Below, piece by piece: positions 33,536-45,408 of a stretch of DNA of 64,000 bases; positions within the stretch are counted from its first letter, which is position 1; the number at the start of each line of letters is the position of its first letter. Position numbers and translations under genes: made by a program. Source of the stretch: Linum tenue (lineage: Eukaryota; Streptophyta; Magnoliopsida; Malpighiales; Linaceae); NCBI GenBank assembly GCA_946122785.1, contig CAMGYJ010000010.1, positions 52,514,162 to 52,578,161 of the forward strand, given 5' to 3'. The notes beneath the pieces are model-generated. The model was not told the DNA's origin. It made no database searches and worked only from the letters and a program-made list of their open reading frames with translations.

Positions 33536-33962
33536 AACAGAGATCTCAATATATGCCCCTCAATCACTGTTAGTACCAACTCTCAAAGAACCCGATCTGG
33601 ATGTCGGACCTTCAGCCGTGATGGCGGCGAGTGGAGTGGGGGAGGAGAAAGCTGGTTAGGCCGAGGTAGTAGAAGAATTAGGTTTTTATTTTTATTTTTT
33701 TAGTGATGATAATAATTAGGTGGAATATTTAAAATATAAAATTTTAATTTTAATTTTTTATTTTTTAAGTGCCACGTCACACATTTAACGGTCAACTTTG
33801 AGAGTTGACTGCCACATCAGCCAAAGTTAACGGAGAGTGACCGAACTTGAAATGTTTTACTAATTTTATTGACCACGAATGGAATTAAATATTTTGAGTG
33901 ACTAAATATGAACGTTTTTAATAATCTCAGTGACCAAACTTGCAATTAACCCATTTTGATTT

Positions 33963-34759
33963 ATTTTAATACGCGAGAAATGTCAAAATCAATCCCTAAA
34001 AATTACAAAATGCATATTTGTATATGCACATTACTTTTCTTGTAACTTCTTTTACCAATTGATCACAAACATAATTAAGCTATATAATCATAATTCGATT
34101 TTGAAAAAGATACAAAAAAACGTTTGGTGACCATTGGTGATATTCTTAAACACATGATATGTCGTTTATCATTTTAGCATATGACTGAACTATGTTTATA
34201 TATTTGATTAATCTTAAAGTATAGGAACATGTCACATGAATAAGTTATTATGACTATGTTTTGACTTAGCTAATCATCATTGTTACTACATGCTATTATC
34301 TCTTAATAATATAGTAAGCATACAAAAGAAATTGTTATATTTCTAGTACTTCGCAACATAATTGTATTGGCTCGCATATATATAGTATTTCGTACAAACA
34401 AAATGTTAAATGCTTCATGTTCTACAATACGAAAGAAGGTTATTCTTTGCTTTTTTTATTTTCAATTTAAAAAAAATCACATGTCAAATTATGTAAAAGT
34501 TTAGAATTCTGTATCACTAATTTCATTTTTTTATCTTTAATTATTTTTAAAAATTATAAAAAATTATCAAACATATTATAAACTAACAATTAAACATAGG
34601 TTATTTCTAGTTGTTAATGATTTTCTATCATTGCTAAAAAATAGAATACAAAATTTTGTCTGTGATAGTTTTTATTGTGTAATGTATAGAAGTCAACCAT
34701 TAAATAAAAATAAAATGTTATATGTTGTATATTTTTTCTAACATGAGTATTAATCTTGT
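33963..34759. other. AT-rich non-coding spacer
   Basis: No gene or clear element; repeated in copy B. Confidence 0.6.
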
Positions 34760-35200
34760 TGTGATTAATTGCATCAAGAGATTTAATTCTATTGGTTAAA
34801 CAACTGAAATGATTACAGTTTGAGCTCCTAGGTTGCATGATTAAATCTTAATTGTGGTAATTGATATGCATGTTTTGATGTGATTAATGACATCAAATAT
34901 ACTTTATCCTACTGGTTGAGCACCTGAAATGATTATAGTTTAATCTCATAGGTCACATGAATTCTATTGGTTAAACAACTGAAATGATTACAATTTGAGC
35001 TTCTAGGTTGCATGATTAAATCTTAGTTATGGTGATTGATATACATGATTTGATGTGATTAATAACATAAAAAATACTTTGTCCCACTGGTTGAGCACTT
35101 GATATGATGATAGTTTAACCTAATAGGTCATAGGTTCAAATCTTGGTCATGATGATTGATATACATGTTTATTTAGTTTTATGTTAATGTAATTAATACC
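34760..35200 (+). repeat. Degenerate internal repeat, unit ~185 bp, copy A
   Basis: ATTCTATTGGTTAAACAACT followed by GAAATGATTACA occurs at about 34786 and again at 34971. Each copy alternates with the related phrase (CTGGTTGAGCAC...GATTATAGTTTAA). The last unit contains GGTTCAAATCTTGG, which resembles a pol III B box, and CTGGTTGAGCA resembles part of an A box. A tRNA-derived SINE, tandemly degenerated, is possible but unproven. Confidence 0.55.
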
Positions 35201-35513
35201 TTCAAAATATTAAAATTATAAAAATGACATGGAAAATTGTGGAGTTTTCTTTGTCCTATGTGACAAAAACTTTCTTAACAACGACCATAATATAAGTTAA
35301 GATAAGATAAGATATGAGGCATTAAAAGATATTGTAAATCGTGAAAAAGTTGGTGATGTATAAAATCGAACAAAATCAGTTAAAAATATGATGAAAGCAC
35401 TTAAAAGAGTTTACAATTGTGTTTTATTTCGTCTTTAAGTATTTCTGTGTAACATGATAACTAGATTAATTTAGGAGAAATTGTATTGATTTTTCTGATT
35501 AAAATGTATGGAA

Positions 35514-35588
35514 TGGATCAACGCGGGTGATAGGAACACAAAGTATTTCCACACAAGAGCTATGAAGAGGAGAAAACATAACAGAAAA
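35514..35588 (+). pseudogene. 75-bp LINE ORF2 scrap at satellite boundary, copy A
   Basis: Translates in one frame as WINAGDRNTKYFHTRAMKRR plus a few residues. This is the conserved GDRNTKFFH...RRRKN region between endonuclease and reverse transcriptase of plant LINE ORF2. Satellite starts immediately after it, so it marks the array edge. Confidence 0.75.
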
Positions 35589-38500
35589 TGACATTTCGGA
35601 AAAATCGTCCGAAATATGTGATGGTTGATTAGGAATAAATCCGCTCAAATCGGTGCTTAATGGACTTAATCATCGTTGAAGATTAGCCTCAGACCGAATC
35701 CGTGATTTGTAGCCTTCAAAATCCAAAGAAAATGACATTTCATCGCCCAAAAAATTATGGAAATGTCATCCGAAAATAAATTGGCCCAAATCGGTGCTTA
35801 ATGGACTTATCATCCGTCGAGAATATGATCAATAGACTTCAATATCGGTGGATGGTAGCCTCGGCCAAATTCCGTGATCTGTAGCCTCCAGAATCGAAAG
35901 AAAATGGCATTTCGGAAAAATCGCCCAAAATCTATGATGGTACCCCTTTGGAATCTGCCAAAAATTGACTCGGAATAAATTCGCCCAAATCGATGCTTAA
36001 TGCACTTATTCATTTTTTAAGAATAGCCTCAGGGCAATTCCGTGATCTGTAGCCTTCAAAATCCGAAGAAAATGGCCTTTCGTCGGCCAATAAATTATAA
36101 AAATGTCATCCAAAAATAAATTGGCCTAAATCGGTTCTTAATTGACTTATCATCCGTCGAGAATAGGATTAATAGACTTCATTATCTATGGAGAATAGCC
36201 TCGGCCTGATTCCATGATCTGTAGCCTACAGAATAGAAAGAAAATCACATTTCAGAAAAATCGCCCGAAATCTTTGATGGTACCCCTTTCGAATCTGCCA
36301 AAAATTGACCCGGAATAAATTCGCCCAAATCGATGTTTAATGGAATTAATCGTCGTTGAAGAATAGCCTCAGGCCGAATCCGTGATCTGTAGCCTTCAAA
36401 ACCCAAAGAAAATGGCATTTCGTCACCCAAAAAATTACGAAAATGCCATCCGAAAATAAATTTGCCCAAATCGGTGCTTAATGGACGTATCATCCGTCAA
36501 GAATAGGATTAATAGACTTCATTATCGGTGGAGAATAGCCTCGGCCTGATTCGGTGATCTATAGACTCCAGAAAATGGCATTTGGAAAAATTTGCACGAA
36601 ATTTGTGATGGTATCCCTTTGGAATCTGCCAAAAATTGACCCGGAATAAATCCTTCCAAATCGGTGCTTAATGGACTAAATCGTCGTTGAAGAATAGCCT
36701 CAGCCGAATCCGGTATCTGTAGCCTTCAAAATCCAAAGAAAATAGCCTTTCGTCGCCCAAAAAATTACGATAATGTCATCCAAAAATAAATTGGCCCAAA
36801 TCGGTGCTTAATGGACTTATCATCCGTCGAGAATAGGATCAATAGACTTCATTATCGGTGGAGAATAGTCTCGGCGTGATTCCGCGATCTGTAGCCTCCA
36901 AAATTGAAAGAATATAGCATTTGGGAAAAATCGCACGAAATCTGTGATGGTACCCCATTGGAATCTTTCGAAAATTGACCCAGAATAAATATGCCCAAAT
37001 CGGTGCTAAATGAACTTAATCATCGTTGAATAATAAACTCAGGGCGAATCCGTGATTTGTAGCCTTCAAAATCCAAAGAAAATGGCCTTTGTCACCCACA
37101 AAATTATGAAAATGCAATCCAAAAATAAACTGGCCCAAATCGATGCTTAATGGACTTATCATCCGTTGAGAATAGGATCAGTAGACTTCATTATAGGTGG
37201 AGAATAACCTCGGCCCGATTCTGTGATTTGTAGCCTCAAGAATCGGGAAAAAATCCAAAAGTACCACTGTTTAAAAAAAAATTCCAAAAATACCACCCAA
37301 CCCCAAAAAATTCCAAAAATACCACCCTTTTTCAAAAACCGCCACCCCACCCAGCGGTTTGGTCGAAAACCGCTTGTCGGGGGCGCGGTTTTGGACCAAA
37401 CCGCGGGCCTAGGGGGCGGTTATAAAAAAAAAAAAAAAATTGGACCAAACCGCTGGGTGGGGTGGCGGTTTGGCCCAAACCGCCATCCCAACCAGCGGTT
37501 TGGTCCAATTTTTTTTTTTCCGACCAACTCCTAACTTCGGTCGAAACTTCAAACTAACGTAACTTTGCACTCGGGTATCCGATCGTAGAGATTTGTTTTT
37601 TCATTTCGCATAACTTTTCAAGATCTACAACTTTTACTAGGATGAAATTTTCAAAACAGGAACTATTTGTGGATATACGGGACCTTGAGAATAACTTTAC
37701 CTTTACTTTTCAGAAATCCATGTACATTTTGAAATTATGATTATATTAAAAGTTATAGATCTTGAAAAGTTATGCGGAATCAAAAAAATGTTCATAACAT
37801 TCGGAGTTTGGAGCACAAAGTTATGGCCGCCCAAAGTTTGACGAAAGGCGAGACCCGGCAGTTTGCGGCTTGCAAGATCTCAAAAAGTTTGCGGCCTCCA
37901 TTTTTTGAATCCGAATAACTTTTTGAGATCTTGCAAGTCTCAAACAGTCGGGTTCCGTCTTCGTCTCGAAAAAACGTCATTTGCCACCCCGAACGACCTT
38001 TTTTTTTATTTCGTCAAACTTTGGGCGGCCATAACTTTGTGCTCCAAAATCCGAATGTCATGAATTCTTTTTTTATTCAACATAACTTTTCAAGATCTAC
38101 AACTTTTATTATAATCATAATTTCAAAATGTACATGGATTTCTGAAAAGTAAAGGTAAAGTTATTCTCAAGGTCCCGTATATCCACAAATAGTTCCTGTT
38201 TTGAATATTTCATCCTAGTAAAAGTTGTAGATCTTGAAAAGTTATGCGAAATGAAAAAAAAATCGCTACGATCGGATACCCGAGTGCAAAGTTACGTTCG
38301 TTTGAAGTTTCGACCGAAGTTAGTAGTTGGTCGGAAAAAAAAAAAAAAAATTTGGACCAAACCTCCACCCCACCCAGTGGTTTGGTCCAATTTTTTTTTT
38401 TTTATATAACCGCCCCCTAGGCCCGCGGTTTGGTCCAAAACCGCGCCCCCGACAAGCGGTTTTCGACCAAACCGCTGGGTGGGGTGGCGGTTTTTGAAAA

Positions 38501-39150
38501 AGGGTGGTATTTTTGGAATTTTTTGGGGTTGGGTGGTATTTTTGGAATTTTTTTTTAACATTGGTACTTTTGGATTTTTTTCCAAGAATCGAAAGAAAAA
38601 GGCATTTGGAAAATTTTGCCCGAAATCTGTGATGGTACCTGTTTGGAATCCTCCCAAATCGGTGCTTAATGGACTTAATTGTCGTTGAAGAATAGTCTCA
38701 GCCGAATCCGGTATCTGTAGCCTTCAAAATCAAAAGAAAATAGCCGTTCGTCGCCCAAAAATCAAATGAGTATGCCATCCGAAAATAAATTGGCCAAATC
38801 GGTACTTAATGGACTTATCATTCGTCGGTGGAGAATATACTCGGCTTGATTTCGTGATCTGTAGCCTCCGGAATTGAAAGAAAATGACATTTCGGAAAAA
38901 TCGTCCGAAATTTGTGATGGTACCCTTTGGAATCTGCCATAAATTGACCCGGAATAAATCTGCCCAAATCGGTGCTTAATGGACTTAATCGTCGTTGAAG
39001 AGTAGCCTCAAGCCGAATCCGTGATCAGTAGCCTTCAAAATCCAAAGAAAATGGCCTTTCGTCGCCCAAAAAATTACGAAAATGTCATCCGAAAAAAATT
39101 GGCCCAAATCGATGCGTCAAGGACTTATCATCCATCGAGCATACGATCAA
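35589..39150 (-). repeat. Satellite array, minus orientation, copy A
   Basis: Tandem ~340-bp monomers, each of a 141-bp and a 199-bp half-unit. The halves share TAAGTCCATTAAGCACCGAT and the GGCTACAG(G/A)TCACGGA block. In this segment they run on the minus strand. They are quite diverged from one another, as expected of an array edge. A foldback element (37246-38583) interrupts the array. The short open frames in it are not genes. Confidence 0.93.
37246..38583. mobile_element. Foldback (long-palindrome) element in satellite, copy A
   Basis: 1338 bp whose two halves are reverse complements over most of their length. The ends are GGAAAAAATCCAAAAGTACC and its inverse, and the outer arms contain GGTTTGGTC/GACCAAACC phrases. 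The inner arms carry AACTTTTCAAGATCTACAAC and its inverse. A central non-symmetrical core of roughly 150-250 bp lies at about 37850-38040. Target duplication AAGAATCG (8 bp; 9 if a preceding C is counted) at 37238-37245 and 38584-38591, in the middle of a satellite monomer. The size fits a MULE or hAT relative; no transposase is encoded. In copy B the core is inverted. Confidence 0.88.
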
Positions 39151-42100
39151 TATTCTCCACGGATGATAAGTCTATTAAGCACCGATTTGGGCAAATTTAT
39201 TTTCTGATTGCATTTTCGAAATTTATGGGGCGACGAAATACCATTTTCTTTGAATTTGTAAGGCTACAGGTCATGGATTCGGCCTGAGGCTATTCTTCAA
39301 CGATGATTAAGTCCATTAAGCACCGATTTGGGCGGATTTATTCTGGGTCAATTATTAGCAGATTCCAAAGGGGTACCATCACATATTTCGGGCGATTTTT
39401 CTGAAATGCCATTTTCTTTGGATTCTGGAGACTACAGATCACGGAATCAGGCCGAGACTATTCTCCAGTGATAATGAAGTCTATTGATCCTATTCTCCAA
39501 GGATGATAAGTCTATTAAACTCCAATTTGGGCAAATTTATTTTCTGATTGCATTTTCGAAATTTATGGAGCGACGAAAGACCATTTTCTTTGAATTTCTA
39601 AGGCTACAGGTCAAGGATTCGGCCTGAGACTATTCTTCAACGATGATTAAGTTCATTAAGGACCCATTTGGGTGCATTTATTACGGGTCAATTTTTGGCA
39701 GATTCCAAAGGGGTACCATCAGAAATTTCGGGCGATTTTTTCGAAATGCCATTTTCTTTAGATTCTGGAGGCTACAGATCACGGAATCAGGCCGATGCTA
39801 TTCTCCACCGATAATAAAGTCTATTGATCCTATTCTCCACGGATGATAAGTCCATTAAGCACATATTTGGGCCAATTTATTTTCAGATGGCCTTTTCGTA
39901 ATTTATAGGGCGACGAATTTTCTTTGGATTTTAAAGGATACAGGTCATGGATTCGGCCTGAGGCTATTCTTCAATGATGATTAAGTCCATTAAGCACCGA
40001 TTTGGGGAGATTTATTCCGGGTCAATTTTTGGAAGATTCCAAAGGGGGACCATGACAGATTTCTGGCGATTTTTCCGAAATGCCATTTTCATTCGATTCT
40101 GGAGGCTACAGATCTAGGAATCAGTCCGAGGCTATTCTCCATCGATAATGAAGTCTATTGATCCTATTCTCAACGGATTATAAGTCCATTAAGCACCGAT
40201 TTCGGCCAATTGATTTTCGGATGGCATTTTCGTAATATATGGGGCGACGAAAGGACATTTTCATTTGATTTTGAAGGCTACAGGTCACGGATTCGGCCTG
40301 AGGCTATGCTTCAACGATGATTAAGTTCATTAAGCATCGTTTTGGGCGGATTTATTCCGGGTCAATTTTAGGCAGATTCCAAAGGGGTACCATCACAGAT
40401 TTCGACGATTTTTTCGAAATGCCATTTTCTTTCGATTATGGTGGTTACAGATCACGGAATCAGGCCGAGGCTATTCTCCACCTATAATGAAATCTATTGA
40501 TCCTATTCTCCACGGATGGTAAGTACATTAAGCACCGATTTGGGCCAATTTATTTCGGATGGCATTTTCGTAATTTATGGGGAGACGAAAGCCCATTTTC
40601 TTTGGATTTTCAATGGTACATGTCACGGATTCGGCCTGAGGTTATTCTTCAATGATGATTAAGTCCATTAAGCATCGATTGGGCGGATTTATTCCGGGTC
40701 AATTTTGGCAGATTCCAAAGGGGTACCATCACAGATTTCGGGCAATTTTTCTGAAATGCCATTTTCTTTTGATTCTGGGGGCCACAGATCACGGAATCAG
40801 GCTGAGGCTATTCTCCACCGATAATGAAGTCTATTGATCCTATTCTCCACGGATGATAAGTCCATTAAGCACCAATTTGGGCCAATTTATTTTCGGATGA
40901 CATTTTCGTAATTTATGGTGCGACGAATGGCTATTTTCATTGGATTTTGAAGGCTACAGGTCACGGATTCGGCCTGAGGCTATTCTCCAACGATGATTAA
41001 GTTCATTAAGCACCGATTTGGGTGCATTTATTCCGGGTCAATTTTTGGCAGATTCCAAAGGGGTACCATCACAGATTTCGGGCGATTTTTCCGAAATGCC
41101 ATTTTCTTTCGATTCTGGAGGCTACAGATAACGGAATCAGGCCGAGGCAATTCTCCATCGATAATGAAGTCTATTGATCCTATTCTCCAAGGATGATAAG
41201 TCCATTAAGCACCAATTTGGACCAATTTTTTTCGGATGGCATTTTCGTAATTTATGGGGCGACTAAAGGCCATTTTATTTGGATTTCGAAGGCTACTGAT
41301 CACGGATTCGACTTGAGGCTATTCTTCAACGATGATTATGTCCATTAAGCACCGATTTGTGCGGATTTATTCCGAGTCCATTTTTAGCATATTCCAAAGG
41401 GGCACCATCACAGATTTTGGGCAATTTTTCCGAAATGCAATTTTTTTGGATTATGGAGGCTATAGATCACGGAATCAGGCCGAGGCTATTCTCCCCGATA
41501 ATGAAGTCTATTAATCCTATTCTCCACTGATGATATGTCCATTAATCACCGATTTGGCCCAATTTATTTTTGGATGGCATTTTCGTAATTTATGGGGCGA
41601 CGAAAGGCTATTTTTCTTTGGATTTTGAAGGCTACAGGTCACGGATTCGGCCTGAGGCTATTCTTCAACGATGATTAAGTCCATTAAGCACCGATTTGGT
41701 TGGATTTATTTCGGGTCAATTTTTGGCAGATTCGTAAGGGGTACCTTCACAGATTTCGCGCGATTTTTCCGAAATGACATTTCTTTAGATTTTGGACGCT
41801 ACAGATCACGGAATCAGGCCGTGGCTATTCTCCACTGATAATGATGGGTATTGATCTTATTCTCCAAGGATGATAAGTCCATTAAGCACCGATCTGGACC
41901 AATTTATTTTCGGATGGCATTTTCGTAATTTATGGGGCGACGAAAGGCCATTTTCTTTGCATTTTGAAGGCTACAGGTCACGGATTAGGCCTGAGGCTAT
42001 TCTTCAACGAAGATTAAGTTCATTAAGCACCGATTTGGGTGCATTTATTCCGGGTCAATTTTTGACAGATTCCACCATCACAGATTTCGGGCGATTTTTC

Positions 42101-44961
42101 CGAAATTCCATTTTCTTTGGATTCTGGAGGCTATAGATCACGGAATCAGGCCGAGGCTATTCTCCACCAATAATGAAGTCTATTGATCCTATTTTCCAAG
42201 GATGATAAGTCCATTAAGCACCGATTTGGACCAATTTTTTCGGATGGCATTTTCGTAATTTATGGGGCGACGAAAGGCCATTTTCTTTGGATTTTGAAGG
42301 CTACTGATCACGGAATCGGCCTGAGGCTATTCTTCAACGATGATTATGTCCATTAAGAACCGATTTGGGCGGATTTATTCCGAGTCCATTTTTAGCAGAT
42401 TCCAAAGGGGTACCATCACAGATTTCTGGCAATTTTTCCGAGATTCCATTTTCTTTGGATTCTGGAGGCTACAGATCACAGAATCAGGCCGAGGCTATTC
42501 TCCCCCGATAATGAAGTCTATTAATCCTATTCTCCACTAATGAAATGTCCATTAATCACTGATTTGGGCCAATTTATTTTTGGATGGCATTTTCGTAATT
42601 TATGGGGCGACGAAAGGCTATTTTTCTGTGGATTTTAAAGGCTGCAGGTAACGGATTCGGCCTGAGACTATTCTTCAACGATAATTAAGTCCATTAAGCA
42701 CCGATTTGGTCGGATTTATTCCGGGTCAATTTTTGGCAGATTCCAAAGGGGGTACCTTCATAGATTTCGCGCGATTTTTCCGAAATGACATTTCTTTTGA
42801 TTTTGGACGCTACAGATCATGGAATCAGGCCGTGACTATTCTCCACCGATAATGAAGGGTATTGATCTTATTCTCCAAGGATGATAAGTCCATTAAGCAC
42901 TGATCTGGACCAATTTATTTTCGGATGGCATTTTCATAATGTATGGGGCGACGAAAGGCCATTTTCTTTGGATTTTGAAGGCTAGAAGTCACGGATTCGG
43001 CCAGAGGCTATTCTTCAATGATGATTAAGTTCATTAAGCACCAATATGGGTGCATTTATTCCGGGTCAATTTTTGGCAGATTCCAAAGAGGTACCATCAC
43101 AGATTTCGGGCGATTTTTCCGAAATGCCATTTTCTTTTGATTCTGGAGGCTACAGATCACGGAATCAGGCCGAGGCTATTCTCCACCGATAATGAAGTCT
43201 ATTGATCCTATTTTCCAAGGATGATAAGTCCATTAAGCACCGATTTGGACCAATTTTTTCGGATGGCATTTTCGTAATTTATGGGGCGACGAAAGGCCAT
43301 TTTCTTTGGATTTTGAAGGCTACTGATCACGGAATCGGCCTGAGGCTATTCTTCAACGATGATTATGTCCATTAAGAAACGATTTGGGCGGATTTATTCT
43401 GAGTCTATTTTTAGCAGATTCCAAAGGGGTACCATCACATATTTCTGGCAATTTTTCCGAAATGCCATTTTCTTTGGATTCTGGAGGCTATAGATCACGG
43501 AATTAGGCCTAGTTTATTCTCCACCGATAATGAAGTCTATTAATCCTATTCTCCACGGATGATAAGTCCATTAAGCTCAGATTTATGTCAATTTATTTTC
43601 GGATGGCATTTTCGTAATTTATGGTGCGACGAAAGGCTCTTTTTATTTTTATTTTGAAGGCTACAGGTCACGGATTCGGCCTGAGGCTATTCTTCAACGA
43701 TGATTAAGTCCATTAAGCACTGATTTGGTCGGATTTATTCCTGGTCAATTTTTGGCAGATTCCAAAGGGGTACCTTCATAGATTTCGCGCGATTTTTCTG
43801 AAATGACATTTCTTTTGATTTTGGACGCTACAGATCACGGAATCAGGCAGTGGCTATTCTCCCCCGATAATGAAGGGTATTGATCTTATTCTCCAAGGAT
43901 GATAAGTCTATTAAGCACTGATCTGGACCAATTTATTTTCGGATGGCATTTTCGTAATTTATGGGGCGACGAAAGACCATTTTCTTTCCATTTTGAAGGC
44001 TACAGGTCACGGATTCGGCCTGAGGCTATTCTTCAACAAAGATTAAGTTCATCAAGCACCGATTTGGGTGCATTTATTCCGGGTCAATTTTTGGCAGATC
44101 CCAAAGGGGTACCATCACAGATTTCGGGCGATTTTTCCGAAATGCCATTTTCTTTCGATTCTGGAAGCTACAGATCATGGTATTAGGCCGAGAATATTCT
44201 CGACCGATAATGAAGTCTATTGATCTTATTCTCCAAGGATGATAAGTCCATTAAGCACCGATTAGGACCAATTTATTTTTGGATGGCATTTTCGTAATTT
44301 ATGGGGCGACGAAAGGCCATTTTATTTGGATTTTGAAGGCTACTGATCACGGAATCGGCCTGAGGCTATTCTTCAACGTTGATTATGTCCATTAAGAACC
44401 GATTTGGGCGGATTTATTCCGAGTCCATTTTTAGCAGATTCCAAAGGGGTACCATCACAGATTTCTGGCAATTTTTCCGAAATGCCATTTTCTTTGGATT
44501 CTGGAGGCTATAGATCACGGAATCAGGCCTAGGTTATTCTCCACCGATAATGAAGTCTATTAATCCTATTCTCCACGGATGATAAGTCCATTAAGCTCAG
44601 ATTTATGTCAATTTATTTTCGGATGGCATTTTCGTAATTTATGGGTCGACGAAAGGCTCTTTTTCTTTGGATTTTGAAGGCTACAGGTCACGGATTCGCC
44701 CTGAGGCTATTCTTCAATGATGATTAAGTCCATTAAGCACCGATTTGGTTGGATTTATTCCGGGTCAATTTTTGGCAGATTCGTAAGGGGTACCTTCACA
44801 GATTTCGCGCGATTTTTCCGAAATGACATTTATTTAGATTTTGGACGCTACAGATCACGTAATCAGGCCGTGGCTACTCTCCACCGATAATGAAGGGTAT
44901 TGATCTTATTCTCCAAGGATGATAAGTCCATTAAGCACCGATCTGGACCAATTTATTTTCG
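39151..44961 (+). repeat. Satellite array, plus orientation, copy A
   Basis: The same ~340-bp monomer now on the plus strand. A-half: 141 bp from GGATGATAAGTCC to TATTCTTCAAC. B-half: about 199 bp, containing GGGTACCATCACAGATTTC, so most monomers carry a KpnI site. Measured monomer spacings are 337, 340, 337, 340 and 332 bp across 40514-42200. The orientation flips at 39150 from the adjoining minus-strand array. No gene is present. Confidence 0.95.
41390..44961 (+). repeat. Trimeric higher-order repeat, ~1020 bp, copy A
   Basis: Three monomer types alternate. Type a has GGGTGCATTTATTCCGGG; type b has CCGAGTCCATTTTTAGCAG; type c has GGTACCTTCATAGATTTCGC followed by GAAGGGTATTGATC. The c-type GGTACCTTCA occurs at 41740, 42751, 43769 and 44789, spacings of 1011, 1018 and 1020 bp. 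In the copy-B side it recurs at 58031, 59041, 60061, 61080, 62775 and 63793; the 1695-bp step holds five monomers instead of three. Confidence 0.9.
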
Positions 44962-45408
44962 GATATCAAGGACCTGGTGGTAGAAATGTATGGCTAGGGA
45001 ACGGACATGAGGTTGATAGAATTCAAAAATCACTTTATTTATAGACTTCCAGATTCTCCAATGTAAGCAGACGCATTGGAGAATGTGGAATGGGGAGGTC
45101 TCAGAGACTATGACATGTCGCCACCATATACTAAAGTTAACAGTCGAGGCGGTCTCAATAAAGTTGTTCAATCTCACTAAAGTCCACAATCTGATGGCTA
45201 GGGGGCATCTGAAGAATAAATGTTCAATGCTTTCTCGACTATCCGTTTTCGATTTGAGGCCAAAGCTTATTCATGAGTCAGGTGATAGCCCTATTTGACA
45301 ATTTCTAAAGAAATAAGAAACCATAATTGATGTACTAAGGAAGACTTCATCGTTTGAAATAGTAGAACATGTGATTAATACCACTAAAGTCCACAAATCA
45401 AATTGATT
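44962..45408 (-). mobile_element. 5' part of the truncated LINE, copy B
   Basis: Contains only the portion of the LINE upstream of the duplication breakpoint: the reverse-transcriptase end, without the RNase H domain or poly(A) tail. One copy of the 15-bp target duplication remains at 45394-45408. Its broken edge is fused to satellite. Confidence 0.9.

Larger units (their letters stand above)
31931..33952. mobile_element. Pack-MULE with captured RTFL/DVL gene, copy A
   Basis: 2.02 kb with long inverted ends: GGGTTAATTGCAAGGTTGGT on the left and a near-perfect reverse complement on the right. The arms pair over roughly 350 bp (31931-32290 with about 33600-33952). A perfect 10-bp target duplication, ATTTTGATTT, lies at 31921-31930 and 33953-33962. 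It encodes no transposase. The interior carries a host-type segment with an RTFL/DVL peptide domain (32349-32591) plus what looks like its 3' flank. A copia solo LTR (33206-33535) is nested inside. TIRs contain TTGAC/GTCAA motifs like the 9131 MULE but are a different family. Confidence 0.9.
28495..44961. repeat. Tandem segmental duplication, copy A (16.47 kb)
   Basis: Copy A runs from within the LINE through the hAT MITE, Pack-MULE, LINE scrap, minus-strand satellite, foldback element and plus-strand satellite. It is followed directly by copy B. In the non-satellite part the two copies differ at only a handful of single bases and short indels (for example the (CT)n run near 32615 and a 6-bp indel in the MITE). 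At the junction (44962-44964) the three bases GAT are common to the satellite end and the LINE start. Confidence 0.95.
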
